From Planoprotostelium fungivorum (lineage: Eukaryota; Evosea; Variosea; Cavosteliida; Cavosteliaceae): a stretch of 64,000 bases of DNA. The notes under the pieces were generated by a model. The model was not told where the DNA came from. It saw only the letters and a list, made by a program, of their open reading frames with translations, and made no database searches. Both the position numbers and the translations under genes were made by a program. This document shows, one piece after another, positions 1-12,429 of the stretch (the stretch's first letter is position 1; each line of letters starts with the position of its first letter). The stretch is taken from assembly GCA_003024175.1 (NCBI GenBank), contig MDYQ01000081.1, positions 1-64,000 of the forward strand, read 5' to 3'.

Positions 1-3000
1 CCTCCTTTTGGCCCGTTGTACTCCCTGTCAGCAGAAGAACTAAAATTGGTACATGATTACATCGGAACCATGGTCTCACGTGGTTTGATCCGCCCATCCA
101 CATCTCCTTGCGGAGCTCCGATTCTGTTCGCAAGAAAGAAGGATGGCTCATTACGACTCTGTGTGGATTACAGAAAGTTGAATGATATAACGGTAAAGAA
201 TGTGTATCCATTACCCTTGATCCCCCAGCTGTTGGATCGTTTGGGGAGCGCGAAAATCTTCACGAAATTAGACCTTAAGGACGCTTATTGGCTGATTTGT
301 ATAAGAGAAGGCGACGAATGGAAAACAGCATTTCGTACACGTTACGGTCTGTTCGAGTACTTAGTAATGCCATTCGGTTTGTCGAATGCCCCGGGGAATT
401 TCCAAGCACGTACACAGCTGCTTCTCTGACATGTTGGACCGATTTGTGATCATCTACCTCAATGACTTCTTGATCTTCAGCGAATCTGAAGAGAAACATG
501 TCCAACATGTCTCGCTTGTATTGCAACGAATGATAGAGAAGAAGCTATTCTGTAACCTAAAGAAGTGTCAATTCCACACGACTCGAGTGGAATTCTTAGG
601 GTACGATATTTCACCCCTGGGATTACACATGTGTCCAGATCGTATCAAATCGATACAGGACTGGAAACCTCCCACAAATGTCAAGGAGACGCAGTCATTC
701 CTTGGATTTTGTAACTTCTATCGTAATTTCATCCCGTATTATTCGACCCTTTCTTCACCATTATCCAATCTCACCCGTAAAACGGTCGCTTGGGAATGGG
801 GGACAGTTCAGCAGAAAGCGTTCGATGATCTCAAAGCGGCTTTTGCTTCTGCAGATGTGGTTTGTCATTTTGACAATACTTTGGATCTGGTTCTCGAGAC
901 AGATGCATCCGATTTTGCAATCTCTGGCATCCTCTCACAGACCCACTCTGACGGATTACGCCCAATTTCTTTCTATTCACGTAAGATGAAGGAGGCAGAA
1001 CTGAATTACGATACGCACGACAAAGAACTCCTTGCTATTGTTGAGTGCCTCAAAGCGTGGCGCCATTGGATACTAGGTGTCTCCACGCCCCTCACCATCT
1101 ACACTGATCACGAAAATCTGAGATGGTTCTCTTCTAAACAACATCTGAATCGACGTCAGATACGTTGGTCGCAATTCCTTGCGGACTTCAATTACAAATT
1201 GATCCATCGTCCTGGCAAATCGAATGTCAAAGCAGATCTACTGTCGCGCAGGGCACAAGATGCACTTGACATGGGGGACAAATTATCACAAAATCAATGT
1301 CTCCTGCATCCTGAACTCTTTGCAGCGGCTATCATTGAAGAAGAACCTTCTTTGAATCTCAAATTCGAAGAATCAGTTGCCGAGTTATCATCAAAGGACC
1401 CATTCTTTGTCTCTACCGTGGAGTGGCTGAAAGCTGACGACACTCGTCCTTCTCTACCTGCAGGATGTGGTCGCCTGCTCGACGCTAAACACTCGGAAGA
1501 TAAAGATAAAGGGTTTCAAACGGAGAAAAAGTTGTTATTCTACAACGAACTCCTGTACATCCCTGTGCCTCTCCGTGTTACTGTCTTACAAACACGTCAC
1601 GACACTCCCCTTGCAGGTCACTTTGGGGTCAATAAAACACACGAATTGATCAAGAGAGACTATTGGTGGCCTAAGCTACTACGTGACGTCGAAGAATTTG
1701 TGAAGACGTGTTCCATTTGTCAGAGGACAAAGGTGGCACGGCAGAAACCTGCAGGCAAACTCAACCCACTCCCCGTTCCAAGCTCACAATGGACATCTGT
1801 CACAATGGATTTCATTGTGGAGCTTCCTGAATGCCAAGGTTATGACGCAATCATGGTTGTGGTGGATCGTTTCACAAAGATGGCTCATTTTACGGCATGT
1901 ACCACAGGCATCACATCTGAACAGACGGCCTTACTCTTCATTGATCGAGTTGTCCGTTACCATGGGATCCCTGAACAGATCATCTCTGATCGTGGAGTTC
2001 AATTTAGTTCCCAATTCTGGTCTCACTTCTGGAAGGTGTTAAAGTTAACCCCCGTCTTATCTACTTTGTACCACCCTGAGACTGATGGTCAGTCCGAACG
2101 AACCAATTCCGTTCTCAATCAGTATATGCGGGCGTTCTGCGACTATCACCAGGACAATTGGTACATCTTGTTAGCCACAGGAGAGTTTGCATATAACAAC
2201 ACCAAGCATTCGTCAATCCAGTGCACTCCTTTCTTTGCCAACACTGGATTAAATCCCCGTTTCACAGAAGCTGCTTCAAAGTCTATCTCCGACAATCCCA
2301 ACGAACTGGCTGAACGATTGCAAGATGCAGAGTCATTTGCAAGAAGTCAGCTGCAGTTTGCTCGAGAAGAGATCAAGAAGTATGCTGACCGTCACCGTAC
2401 TGCTGATACAAAGTACAAGCCAGGTGACCAGGTGTTGTTGTCCTCAGAGAATATTAAGACCACGCGACCAAAAGTCAAATGGTCGGATAAGAGATTGGGC
2501 CCTTACACAGTTATCAAAGAAGTGTACCCAAACTCTGATTCATATAAGTTGAAACTCCCTGACGGTATGAAGATTCACCCTGTATTCCATACTAGTCTTC
2601 TCACCCCGTACTATGCCAACTCTTTCAACGGGCGGGAGGATCCCCCTCCACAGCCAGTGATGATCGAGAACAACAAGGAATATATTGTGGAACGTATTGT
2701 GGACTCTCGACAGCGAGGTCGCAAGCACAAGTACACAGAATATCTCGTCAAGTGGCAAGGTTACGACCTTGACCCAAAAAACAATGAAGACTGGATCACA
2801 GATACAGGCCACTGCAAAGACGCCCTCAAGGACTACTTGCGCCATTCTAAATCTACACAGGAAAAGACCAGGAAGCGAAATAAAACTCTGCATCACTAAT
2901 CGAGGGGGACTATGTAAGGAAGCGTAGAATCAATTTGTGATTCCGAGTTGTAGACCAAAATATTGGAAAGAGATATCTCCGAACGACACACAACTTTGCT

Positions 3001-3108
3001 ATAAATAAACCATTCAAGGCCTCTTCGTCTAAGAAGAAGTCAGGAACTATTTTCAGTCCATTTCTATTGCAGGATCCGCCTCTATTAGTGAGTCACTCTC
3101 TTACACTG

Positions 3109-3705
3109 ATTGTGTATCTGTATTGAGATTAGAAGACAACTCCATTTCCATTTCCACTCTGAACCTCACCATTAGTCGTGTTCGTTGTATCCGTCACGAC
3201 TATCCCGTGACATGCTGCACACAGAGAGCCTGAATTGAGATTTCAAATCCTCTCAACCACAACCGCTCACCGTCAACACATACACAGAGCGCCATATCCC
3301 TGATCAGTCTTAGAATTGTGTTCCAACACATCCATATCATTTCGAAATTGATGATTCCAAAATCATCCAATCTCATCTCCGATTCGAAAGTCACACTAGG
3401 GAATCCATCCACGGCGAATCTAAATCGGCTGATCGATCTCTCTTGTGTGTTTGTTGTCTGTCTTTCTTGCTCGTGTGTTGTTGTTTCTCGTGTTCTTGTT
3501 TTGTTCTGTGTTGAAAAAACAAAAAGAAGGGCGCTTTATCCCGGACTTGAACCCTAGAGCCTTTGGGCCAGACACTCAAACAGGAGGCTGGGCTTCCAAC
3601 TCCGCCATCAAAGTGCCCAGATTATACGAACCCAGAAAGGCCAGAAGGATCGATATGGGCGGCTTGTTTGTGTGATTTTTCGAATTTTGGGTTTTTGTTT
3701 TATTG
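3109..3705. repeat. Dispersed repeat, copy 1 (LTR-like, with tRNA-like unit)
   Basis: About 590 bp that match 29731-30317 over nearly their whole length. The left half is diverged; the right half (from about 3400) is close to identical. It lies directly downstream of the retrotransposon coding region, so it may be the body of its 3' LTR, the other copy then being a solo or truncated LTR. Alternatively it is a separate tRNA-derived element. The shared part contains a tRNA-like sequence on the minus strand (3529-3618). Confidence 0.75.
3529..3618 (-). tRNA. tRNA-like sequence with Pol III boxes, probably degenerate
   Basis: Read on the minus strand, a perfect A box (TGGCGGAGTTGG), a B box (GGTTCAAGTCC), closing GGGC/GCCC-type ends and a short GCC-CAAA-GGC hairpin in the variable-arm position suggest a type II (Ser/Leu-like) tRNA. 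T-runs (CTTTTTGTTTTTT) follow directly, as in a Pol III terminator. The T stem and part of the acceptor stem pair badly and no clean anticodon loop could be drawn. It is therefore more likely a tRNA pseudogene or tRNA-derived repeat head than a working tRNA. A near-identical copy is at 30143-30232. Confidence 0.45.
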
Positions 3706-4590
3706 TGTCGGGTGTATAGAAGGTGCAGTGTGATGAGACCGGGGAGGGAGAGATCAGAAGTATTGAATAACATACTTCTTTTTGCGGATCTATCATATGT
3801 TGCTGGGTGTAGGTGGACGTAGAATCATTTGTCAAGGGGCTGAAGATGAGGTTTAGAAGCCAATCCAGCGCAAGCGCTTAGACGAAACAATACTTCATTT
3901 GCGCACACACGATGGTTTGATCCAATTGAATGATTCTACATTTCATTTTAGACATCCAGTCTTCTCTTCCAAACACTAATGTGTACAACGATCCTCCTCT
4001 CCTCCCATCCTCCATCGATCGTCTCCCCTTACAGACTTCAATCACATCAATCACCTCTCGCTCATCCATCACCTGAGAATCCGTTCGTCTTCATGTGCTC
4101 TTCAAAGACAGTGACATCCCTGCTCATCGGGAAGGCCACAACAAATTCACCGTCTTTCCATCAGATGATGTTGAACCATGCCGTATATTGCCAGTGTGCG
4201 TATTATTGGAGCCGCTTCTCACACATCATCCTCGTGCGATCAAGAACATCTCGATCGCTACATGCAGATGCTGAGAGAACGACTATGAAAAACTACAAAT
4301 CCCAGAAGGGGGAAGATGTGGAGACAGTAGAACAGGATATTTGAAGCAGAGAGGATAGATATTTTGAGTGGGTGATCTCGTAAGGATGATGAGATGGAGA
4401 TGTCTAACAACACGATCCACTTTGTATTGTCCATATTTTCACCCAACGATCTCTCTCAGTAGAGCTGCTGTTGGTGTCAACTGACACGTCGGTCATACAT
4501 CGTCACACGAATAAATAAGCAAAAATCCAAACTGTGCATCTGTTCTCGTCAGACACGATCATCATGCGATGGACTCACCTGTACATCCTC
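3706..4590. other. Unassigned region with one possible short coding exon
   Basis: No recognisable gene. On the plus strand, a pyrimidine-rich stretch ending in CTTACAG (about 4036) looks like a 3' splice site. A 36-codon frame from ATG 4178 to TGA 4286-4288 ends in a hydrophilic helix-like tail (DRYMQMLRERL). It may be the last exon of a small gene, but no family could be named and no upstream exon could be tied to it. Confidence 0.25.
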
Positions 4591-6210
4591 TCACGTGGTT
4601 CTACCATCTACCTTCCCCGGTGTTCCAAATAAAAGAGCCTTCAGACGACTGTTGTTTCTCGGTCGATTCATGTTGGCTGCAGCGATTTTGGCGTCTGAGA
4701 CGGCTGCCTCCTCTAAGATGGTGTTGATGAGCTCTTCGCTGTTGGGGAAACAGATGGAGGGATGAACTAGACCGACGACGGCCTTTCTTCTCTTGTCGTC
4801 GATACCTCCTTTGGGTGAAGAAGTCTCTTCTTCTGTGTGATGCAGGCGAGGTGATGTCTACACCATATGAGATCATACATCCCCTCTTGGCATCATGTTA
4901 CACACCTCTCGCGAACATTCGTCGTCTGAAGAGAGAAGACCAGAGTCTCTGTTGATCTCTTTAACGGAATGAGACCTCCAGGAAGATTCGGGCGAGGGAT
5001 TGAGAGAGCCCTCTGGGCTGTTCGTGAGTCTTCTCAACTGCTGCTCTTTTCTTCGATCGTGTCTTCCCTTTGGTCGTGCGGCGGCCTCTGGAGAGACCGT
5101 AACGGTCGTCTCTGAAGACTACGATGCAGAATAAATTTTATGCGTTCAGACATAACGTGATAATATTGCTCGATCTATGTCTTTCGATGGATCTGGAATG
5201 AGAGAATGATTCACCCACCTTTGGAGGAAACTGTTTCGCCTCTGAGAGATCAACGTTGATCTCGCGTGCTGTTGTTTGGTACACCCTGGGTGAGACGGGC
5301 GGGGAGAGCTCCGTCTGAACAATGTGTACCGTATCTTTATCGGAGAACCCAACCGATTTGGTGACTGGTTTCAGTCGTCGTAGAATAGAGCGAGCGTTGA
5401 TACCGCTTCGTGCATCTTCGGGCATCTTCTCGCACACCATGCGTATGAGAGGGTCTGTGACGATGATGTCCTGACCTGCCCCTCTACCGTGGACCTCCAG
5501 ATCGAATATCTTCCCGTCAACGCTTCGATGTGCGCTCGTGGTTGCTGTGTGCACCAGAAATCGGTTGAAAGTTCAAGCTGAAACACTTGAGGTCCTTTTG
5601 AAGGCCGTCGGGCGGCAGAAAAAAAGGCCTTTACATTTCCCTTATCTGAACGACTCCCCTGTCACCACGCACAGATCTCTTATCTGCCTATCTATACATC
5701 GCGTTCCTCTCAATTGGACAACGATCTCTTCCCGATCCGCTGCTGCCGCCGCTTCTCTCCCTCCAAGTCAAGGCGCAGCCTTGATCACCCTCAATATCTT
5801 CTACACTTACCTCTATAATTAGTCCAAAGGCATATTTGTCGCTGCCCACACCGTGGCTGCAAAAAGAGATCAGTCTGGATTAATACCGGGATTGTGTCAC
5901 AGGGGCTCCTCAGCGTATCATCTCGATAGAAAGTTCGCATAAGGATAGACAATATCAGGAATCACCACAGCCTAGAGAGGCACCTCACATAAGGATCCTC
6001 CACTCCCCTCCGTGTCCGCTGAGAATTCCTTCCATCTTCGTAAATCGAGCAAGTCCATCCGCTCAGAGGATGTGATCGCTATGCATCTTCACAGAATAGA
6101 GTGATATCGCAAACGCCGTGCGTATATATCGGGCTGATATATCTGCTTCATGATGTGAAGGGCAACAACATCCAGCGGACAAATCTCTCTTCATTGAAAC
6201 ATCTCGATCG
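4591..6210 (-). CDS. Unidentified multi-exon gene, possibly with a kinase-like C-lobe
   Basis: Several minus-strand stretches read as exons separated by short GT-AG introns: about 6060-5990, 5960-5890, 5856-5811, 5560-5213, 5105-4918 and 4835-4591 (stop at 4591-4593). The exon at 5856-5811 encodes GSDKYAFGLIIE, which resembles subdomain IX of protein kinases (SDVYAFGVVLWE type). The next exon has DPLIRMVCEKMPEDARSG, which resembles the end of a kinase C-lobe. The C-terminal exons are rich in Ser, Arg and Asn and end in KALLFGTPGKVDGRTT. No N-lobe, HRD or DFG motif was found and there is little room for them before the next gene. This could be a broken kinase relative of the LRR kinase immediately upstream or an unrelated protein. 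Exon joins are not certain. Confidence 0.4.
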
Positions 6211-6391
6211 ATGACTTTCAACTTCTCACGTTGCCGACCTCACAGGGACGAACATCTTCTTTCTCGTTGAATCATGGACGGATCAACAAGAAGATCCTTC
6301 TCAACTCCTTCGAATGTGAGTGCTGTTCTTTTGTATATACCATACTTTATTACAGAGGATCGAGATGACTCGCACATGGCGAAGTGTCCGT

Positions 6392-9300
6392 TCAACTGAA
6401 GAGCCTGGTGGGGATGGCATCATAATGAATGTCAGGATTCCCGATCTCTGATCCGGACCCAGACAAGTCTTCCTCTGCAAAGACCTCATCAGCTCCCTCC
6501 GGTGCTTGCATTCCAAAGAGACTGCCTTTTCATCGTCAAGGAGGAGGATGCATCATCTCATGATAAAATGAGAAAGGATACAGATTTCACGAAAGTTGGG
6601 TCTCTCGATGGGTGCAGTCTTCCAACACCCTAGAGCACTGTCACTCTCCACCGACAACGATCCACTCACCGTCCATGAGCTTCTTTAAGAGGATGTCGGT
6701 GTCATCTGGAATCTGTAATCTGGCGTCCTCTTTGATGACAGCCACGGCGACCAAGACGTTGTCTATGCCCTCGAAGGGTTCTTTGTTCGTCACGATCTCC
6801 CAGACGAGAACTCCAAAGGAGAAGACTGGTTCCGTCAATCTACAACGAGGAGAATGCCTCACCGTCTGTCTTTGTGGAGTACTTCCTCTCGGTGATGGCC
6901 TCAGGTGCCATCCATCGGATCTACACAGGTCATCAGACTTCATCTCGTGCGGTGATCATCATCACGATGACTCACCGGTCCGATGGTGGTGGCTGTAGTC
7001 TGTGCATTGTCCACGTTGTCCTGCTGCCTCGACATACCGAAATCAGCCACCTTCGCGTCGAGGTGGGAGGTCAGGAGGATCTGTTGCCTTCAGTCTCTGC
7101 GATGGATGTAGAGAGAGTCACTCACGTTACGAACGGCGAGATCTCTGTGGATGATCTTCTCCATGTGGAGATGGAGCATTCCTTGGGCTGATGAAGGTGA
7201 GAAGAATAAAAGTGAGAAGGAGAAAGGAGAGGAGAATGAAGGCGAGAAGGATGAAGGAGAGGGGCTCACCGATCTGCATGATGAACTTCATTTTCTGATC
7301 CAAAGGTAGTTCTGGATTCTGACGCAGGTAACTGTTTGGGTCATTCGATCGATGTGGTGATGATGAGATGTCTCACGTCAATAGACTTCCACCACCACAG
7401 TATTCCCTTCGAGAGTGAGTGATGAGAGTGATTGATGAGAGTGGATGGTGGTGACTCACGTGATGATGGAGAGAGGTGAAGGGGGTAAGGTAATACCCAT
7501 GAAGAGGACCACGTGAGGGTGGGGTCTCAGATTCTGCATCACAGCCACCTACTCCATCAATCTCCTTCACTGCAATGTCCGTCACCTCGTGGAGGAATTC
7601 TTTCACTTGGTATTCGTCGACGTATTCCGCCTTCACTTGCTTCACGGCCACTTTGATGCCTCTCCACTGGGCACCGAACACAATACCGAACCTATCGAGC
7701 GTGTGAGATGCTCACATCGTCGATGCAAATGTCGATGGATGACTCACGCTCCAGATCCGATCATCTCCATGTTCTCCAGTTCCTGATGTGTCCATCGATC
7801 GAGGGTCTCATAACGAGATGAATCGACTCACCTCGTATTGGATGAGACTCTGCTTGACGTCGGTGAGGTTCATGGTGGACATATCGATCATGACCACTTG
7901 GTGGGGTCCAGTGGCATTCCTCTTCCTCATGTAGTGGGTCACCGCCAACAAGGCCACCACTGTGATGATCACAAAGGCTCCCACCACCACACCCACGATG
8001 ATGTACGTGTTGGTGTTACTGTTCGATGTCGCCCCTTTGACATCTGTGACTGACACGATGGGGTCTGGAATGGAGGGAGAGACGTCCAAGAGGGTGTAGT
8101 TGCGTGTGGTCAGAGATGACTTGAACGAGACATCCTGCATCTGATCCACCAAGGTGACAGCAGATCCTTCCCCTGATCTACACGAATTAGATTTCACTTG
8201 GATGATGTTTCGACTCACTGATTGGGAGGGGGAGAGATGGTCAAATCGACGATGACAGATCCTGATCTCAGTCGATTGATGTGAAATCGATTTTCGCTGG
8301 CGGCGAGTAACGATGCGATGACTTGGATGAATCTGGAGGGAATGAGTTGATTCTCGATGTGGAATCTCACCGAGTCGAATTGAAAGTGGAGAGATCTCCT
8401 GACACTTTAATGCTGATGTTGGCAGCCAATTCAGATGTGGCCACGCAGGACGCATTGCATCGATCACGTGCATCGAGACTGATGGGGCACTCGAAATGGT
8501 TTCCCACCATACTGCAGGTGACGTTGTTATTGGGGAGATAAAATTCACTGCCCCAGGTGATGTCGTTGTAGCTCACGTCGAAGAGACTATGGAGGGTGAG
8601 AAATGAGTCGATGGGAGAGTAAGATTCACCTCAATTGTCCGTTGGACTCTGTGAATTGGGGGAGAGTGTCGTTGAATTGATTGTGACTGAGATCGATGGA
8701 GACCAGAGTGGATAGATCGGACAGACTCGGAATCGTTCCCACTAAGAGATTTCGGCTGAAATTTGCGTTGGCCAGTTTTCCCAGGCGGGTGAGGGAGGGT
8801 AACTGTGGGAGTCATTCATGTCTTTCATATAGGAAGTGTGAGAGACGAAGGGAGAGAGGTCACACCTGACGAGAGAATTGATTCGAGGAAATGTCTACGG
8901 ACTGAAGGGAAGTCATGGAAGAGAGGAAAGAGATGTCTCCGCTGAACAAGTTTTGGCTGAGATTGAGGGTGGTGATGTCACCGATGAAAGAGCAGACGGT
9001 TCCATTGAGAAGGTTGTTGTTCACTCTGAAGAATATTCAGTTTCTTTCATGGATGATGTGATGATCGATCGTGATGAAGAATGAATTCACATGAATTGAT
9101 TGAGTGTCTTGATGTTACAGTATCCATCCACAGTACCCCTCACTTGATTGTTCGACTGTTCTACGTCAATCTTACATCTGCACGACTTCCACCCACCAGA
9201 TCGAACGTCTTCAACTGGATGAGACCACTCGCGGGAGGTAAAGAACCCGTGAAACGATTGTAAGATAGATCTGCGTACTGCAGTCGACTCATTCCTCCGA

Positions 9301-12300
9301 TCCAAGAGAGGTCGTCGGCGGCCAGGGTGTTGTTGTGAAGGTCCAACACCTTCCTCTTTCATTCTCCACCCTTCTTCACTTCTCACCTCAAGGGAAGAGA
9401 GGCGACTGATGGCGATGGAGGAGATCTTTCCGTTGAGGAGGGTGCTGCTGAGGTTGAGATGGGTGAGGGCGATGAGAGAACCCAAGCTGGAGGGAATGGC
9501 ACCCGTGATGAGGTTGTTCGAGAGGTCCAAGTCCTTCACGTGCGTCAGTGATGTTTTGATCTTATGGAGAGGAGGTCACCTGGATGGATGGAAAGTAGGT
9601 GAATGTGTTGATGGCATTTCCGCTGAGTTTGTTGTTACTGTTGGCAGTCAGTATCGCTGTGGATGATGTGAAGATCTAGGAGAGTAGGAGGAGAAAGGTG
9701 GAGGAATAGAAGATAGAGGGGAATGACCTCAAGATGACCGTGAGGAGACCAGTATAACTGAGTTGATTCTGCTGCAAGTTGGGAGTGCCGTAGAATTGAT
9801 TGTAGGAGAGATCGATGTAAGTGAGGAAGATGGGCAGACTGGAGTCGAGGGTGTAAGCGGTGACGACGGAGCCGAAGATGGGTGTGGAGAATTGATTGTG
9901 GGACAGATCAAAGTACTGCATATACCAATACCGATTGGCGCTGTCGTTCTTCAGAATAGACTCTGTCGTTCGTCTCACTTGAAGATCCAGGCTTGGGAAT
10001 CGAAGAGGGATCCGGAGAAGTGATTGTAAGAGAGATCCAAGTGCTTGAGAAAGTAGAAGTTCCTGGGAAATTGAAATGTCTGGAAGAGGATCAGAAGAGA
10101 AGGAGAAGAAGAGAAGGAGAAGAAGAGAATCAGAAGAGGAGAAGAGGAGAAGAAGGCGAGGAGAAGAGGAGAAGAAGGCTTACCCTGAGATCACCAGTGA
10201 AGTTGTTGTGGCTGAGATCCAGAGTCAATAAGAATTGGTACGATGAGCAGAGGGGTGAGGGTAGGGTGCCGCTGAATCGGTTGTTGCTCAGGGTGATGAA
10301 ATATACAAAGGAAAGATTTAGATACGGAAGCGGCCCATCTACAACGATCAGGAGCGTCGGACGAGGTAAACATTACCCAATAAATTGTAATCCAGTATGA
10401 GAGCGTACAGGTGCGGATTATTATGGTAAGACAGGGGTATCGATCCCGTGAACTATCGCAGAAGTCAGCAAAAAACATCAAACGTTGTATGAATATAGAA
10501 GTTGGGTGATTCATCTATATTGAGACGAGGAGAGATTCACCTGATTGTGAGAGGCATCGAAATAGGTGACATAGCTGATGTTGAACAGCGGACCTGTATC
10601 ATTAGTGTGACCGTTCTAGACGAACTCACCAGAGAAAGCATTGTTGTTGATGGTGCAGAACAGCAAGGTGGTGATGTTCGATACGTCAGGGAATAAACCC
10701 TCGAACTGATTGTAATGCAGGTAGAGCGAGACCAGAGAGGGAGGGAAGCGTGTGAACCCACCGGACAAATTGTTGTAAGACACGTCGAACGTCTGCAGGG
10801 ATGGCGTCTGGAAGGAGGGAACGCTTCCGTAGAACCTAAAGAGTTCAGCAAGTGCAATGAAGATGTGAATACTACGTGTTGCCCTTCAGGATGATGGATT
10901 GAATCTTGGAGGACTGGAAGAGGGAGGGGGGAAGTGTTCCTGTCAGGAGGTTCGTGCTCAAGTCGATGTTGAGCAGTGGACTCTTTTGAAATTCATCACG
11001 CAGCTCTCCTGTGAATACGGATAAGCAATCGGTCCGTTGTAGATGGAGAATGAAAATAAAATGATGAGGATGGATTGGCGAGGACTCACCGGTGAACTGG
11101 TTGCTGTCGAGGTAGAGGTTCTGTAGACTACTCATGAGGGTGACATTCGGAATTGGACCTGATATCTGATTCCCACTCAAGCGCATAGTGACGAGAGAAG
11201 TGCATTGGGAGATATCGGATATGTTCGTGAAGAGGTTGCCCGACAGATCCAACATCTGAGGGAGTCAGAATGTGATGGATGATGAACCACGATGGGACAT
11301 GGTGGAAGATGAAGATGGATCACCTGCAGGGGACACGGACTTGGAAGAGAGATGAGGCCAGTGTATTGATTATCGCTGAGATCGGCGTAGAAGAGCGCAT
11401 GACAAAGTGAGATGTTGGGAAGAGGTCCTGTGCAGCATCGTCAGCGACATCATGCCGCATCGGCCATTCACCCTGCGCCTGGTTTCCAGAGAAGTCGAGT
11501 TGTTGGACGATGCAGCCGCGGGGCACGTCTAATGTCAGCTCATTCCCATCCAGTTTGAGATAAGTAGTCCTCTGAAACATCCACGCTGGCACGGTTCCTG
11601 TGAGGCCGATGCTAGATAGAAGGAGTTGATTGAGGAATATGCACTGTGATAACTGATAGAAGTTCAGGTTGGCAGCCAGTGGATTACGGGACAGATCGAG
11701 GAAATTGATCCGAGGGATAGAGAGGATGATTTCATCAGAAATGGTGACTGGAAGACCAGCCAATGATAGCTCAGTCAGGCTCGAAGGTAGAGACACGAGG
11801 GTAACTTGCGTGAAAGTCGAATACTGAGCAAAGTTGAGGAAGGTCAATTGTGTCATACGACCGAAATCGAGTTTCAGGCCATCTGAGAAATAGTTGACAC
11901 TGAGGTCTATTCGTGTCAGATTGGTGAGGTTGAAGAAAGAATTGGGGATCGGGCCTGCATTGTTATGAGTGCTGCTGTTTTTCGATGGCAGGATGATTAT
12001 GAAAATTTACCGTTGAGGTTATTGTTTATGACCGCGATTTGGGTGATCTCTGAAGCACCATTGCATGTTATACCACCCCAAGTGCACGGGTCAGTGCCGT
12101 TGACCCCCCAAGGTTGAGCATTATTCTGAGTGTTGTACCAGACTATCGAGTGTGTCAACTGTGACAACTTCGATAACGCATCAAACTCACAGGGTCCGTT
12201 GGTGGATTGATAGAATTCCATGAGGATCGCCCGAACTTCAGGGGATACCGCAAGTGTCGCATGCACGCAGCACGACAGGAAGATGAGCAGCGAAGCCAGT

Positions 12301-12308
12301 GGCTGCAT
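6392..12308 (-). CDS. Leucine-rich-repeat receptor-like protein kinase
   Basis: Single-pass receptor kinase encoded by many short exons. It starts with a signal peptide (MQPLASLLIFLSCCVHA, ATG at 12308), then an LRR N-terminal cap (PCTWGGITCNG) and a long run of LRRs of the plant/SD22-like form (LDLSGNLFTNISDIS and similar) from about 11.9 to 8.4 kb. One transmembrane helix lies near 8000 (TYIIVGVVVGAFVIITVV), followed by basic MRKRN. The kinase domain (about 7690-6560) keeps the key motifs: VAVK, EYCGGGSLL at the hinge, HRDLAVRN, ADFGMSRQ and VRWMAPEA. The C-terminal tail is acidic. The HRDLAVRN and RWMAPEA forms are tyrosine-kinase or TKL-like. It probably senses an extracellular ligand at the plasma membrane; the ligand cannot be inferred. 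Introns are 35-70 nt. Confidence 0.85.
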
Positions 12309-12429
12309 GTTCGCTGTGTAGGTTTGTGGGCTGTAGCACTTGAGAACACAAAACAGAAGTGTCACCTCGCGATACGACAGCAAGTGACAGTTTATGCGAT
12401 CGTAGAACACCTGCAAGTGCTATTTTTCT

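Larger units (their letters stand above)
1..3705 (+). mobile_element. Ty3/gypsy chromodomain LTR retrotransposon, 3' part
   Basis: Fossil-type LTR element of the Metaviridae (Ty3/gypsy), chromovirus-like. Visible parts in order: reverse transcriptase (about 1-560), RNase H (about 880-1250), integrase zinc-binding region (about 1600-1740), integrase catalytic core (about 1790-2290) and a C-terminal chromodomain (about 2670-2870). A purine-rich tract just before 2913 and a TGTAAGG start there mark the likely 3' LTR. Gag, protease and the 5' LTR lie left of the window. The element looks nearly whole where visible, with about one break, so it is probably fairly young. The right end is uncertain: it is either near 3108, or about 3705 if the dispersed repeat is part of the LTR. 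Confidence 0.9.

Noticed and set aside
3529-3618. Functional tRNA-Ser or tRNA-Leu gene
   Set aside because: A and B boxes and terminator are good, but the T stem and acceptor stem pair poorly and no anticodon loop could be assigned. Kept only as a tRNA-like unit.
7808-8548. Treating the membrane segment and kinase at 6.4-8.5 kb as a gene separate from the LRRs
   Set aside because: LRR exons continue without a gap into the juxtamembrane exon, and a single signal peptide lies at 12308. One receptor gene is simpler.
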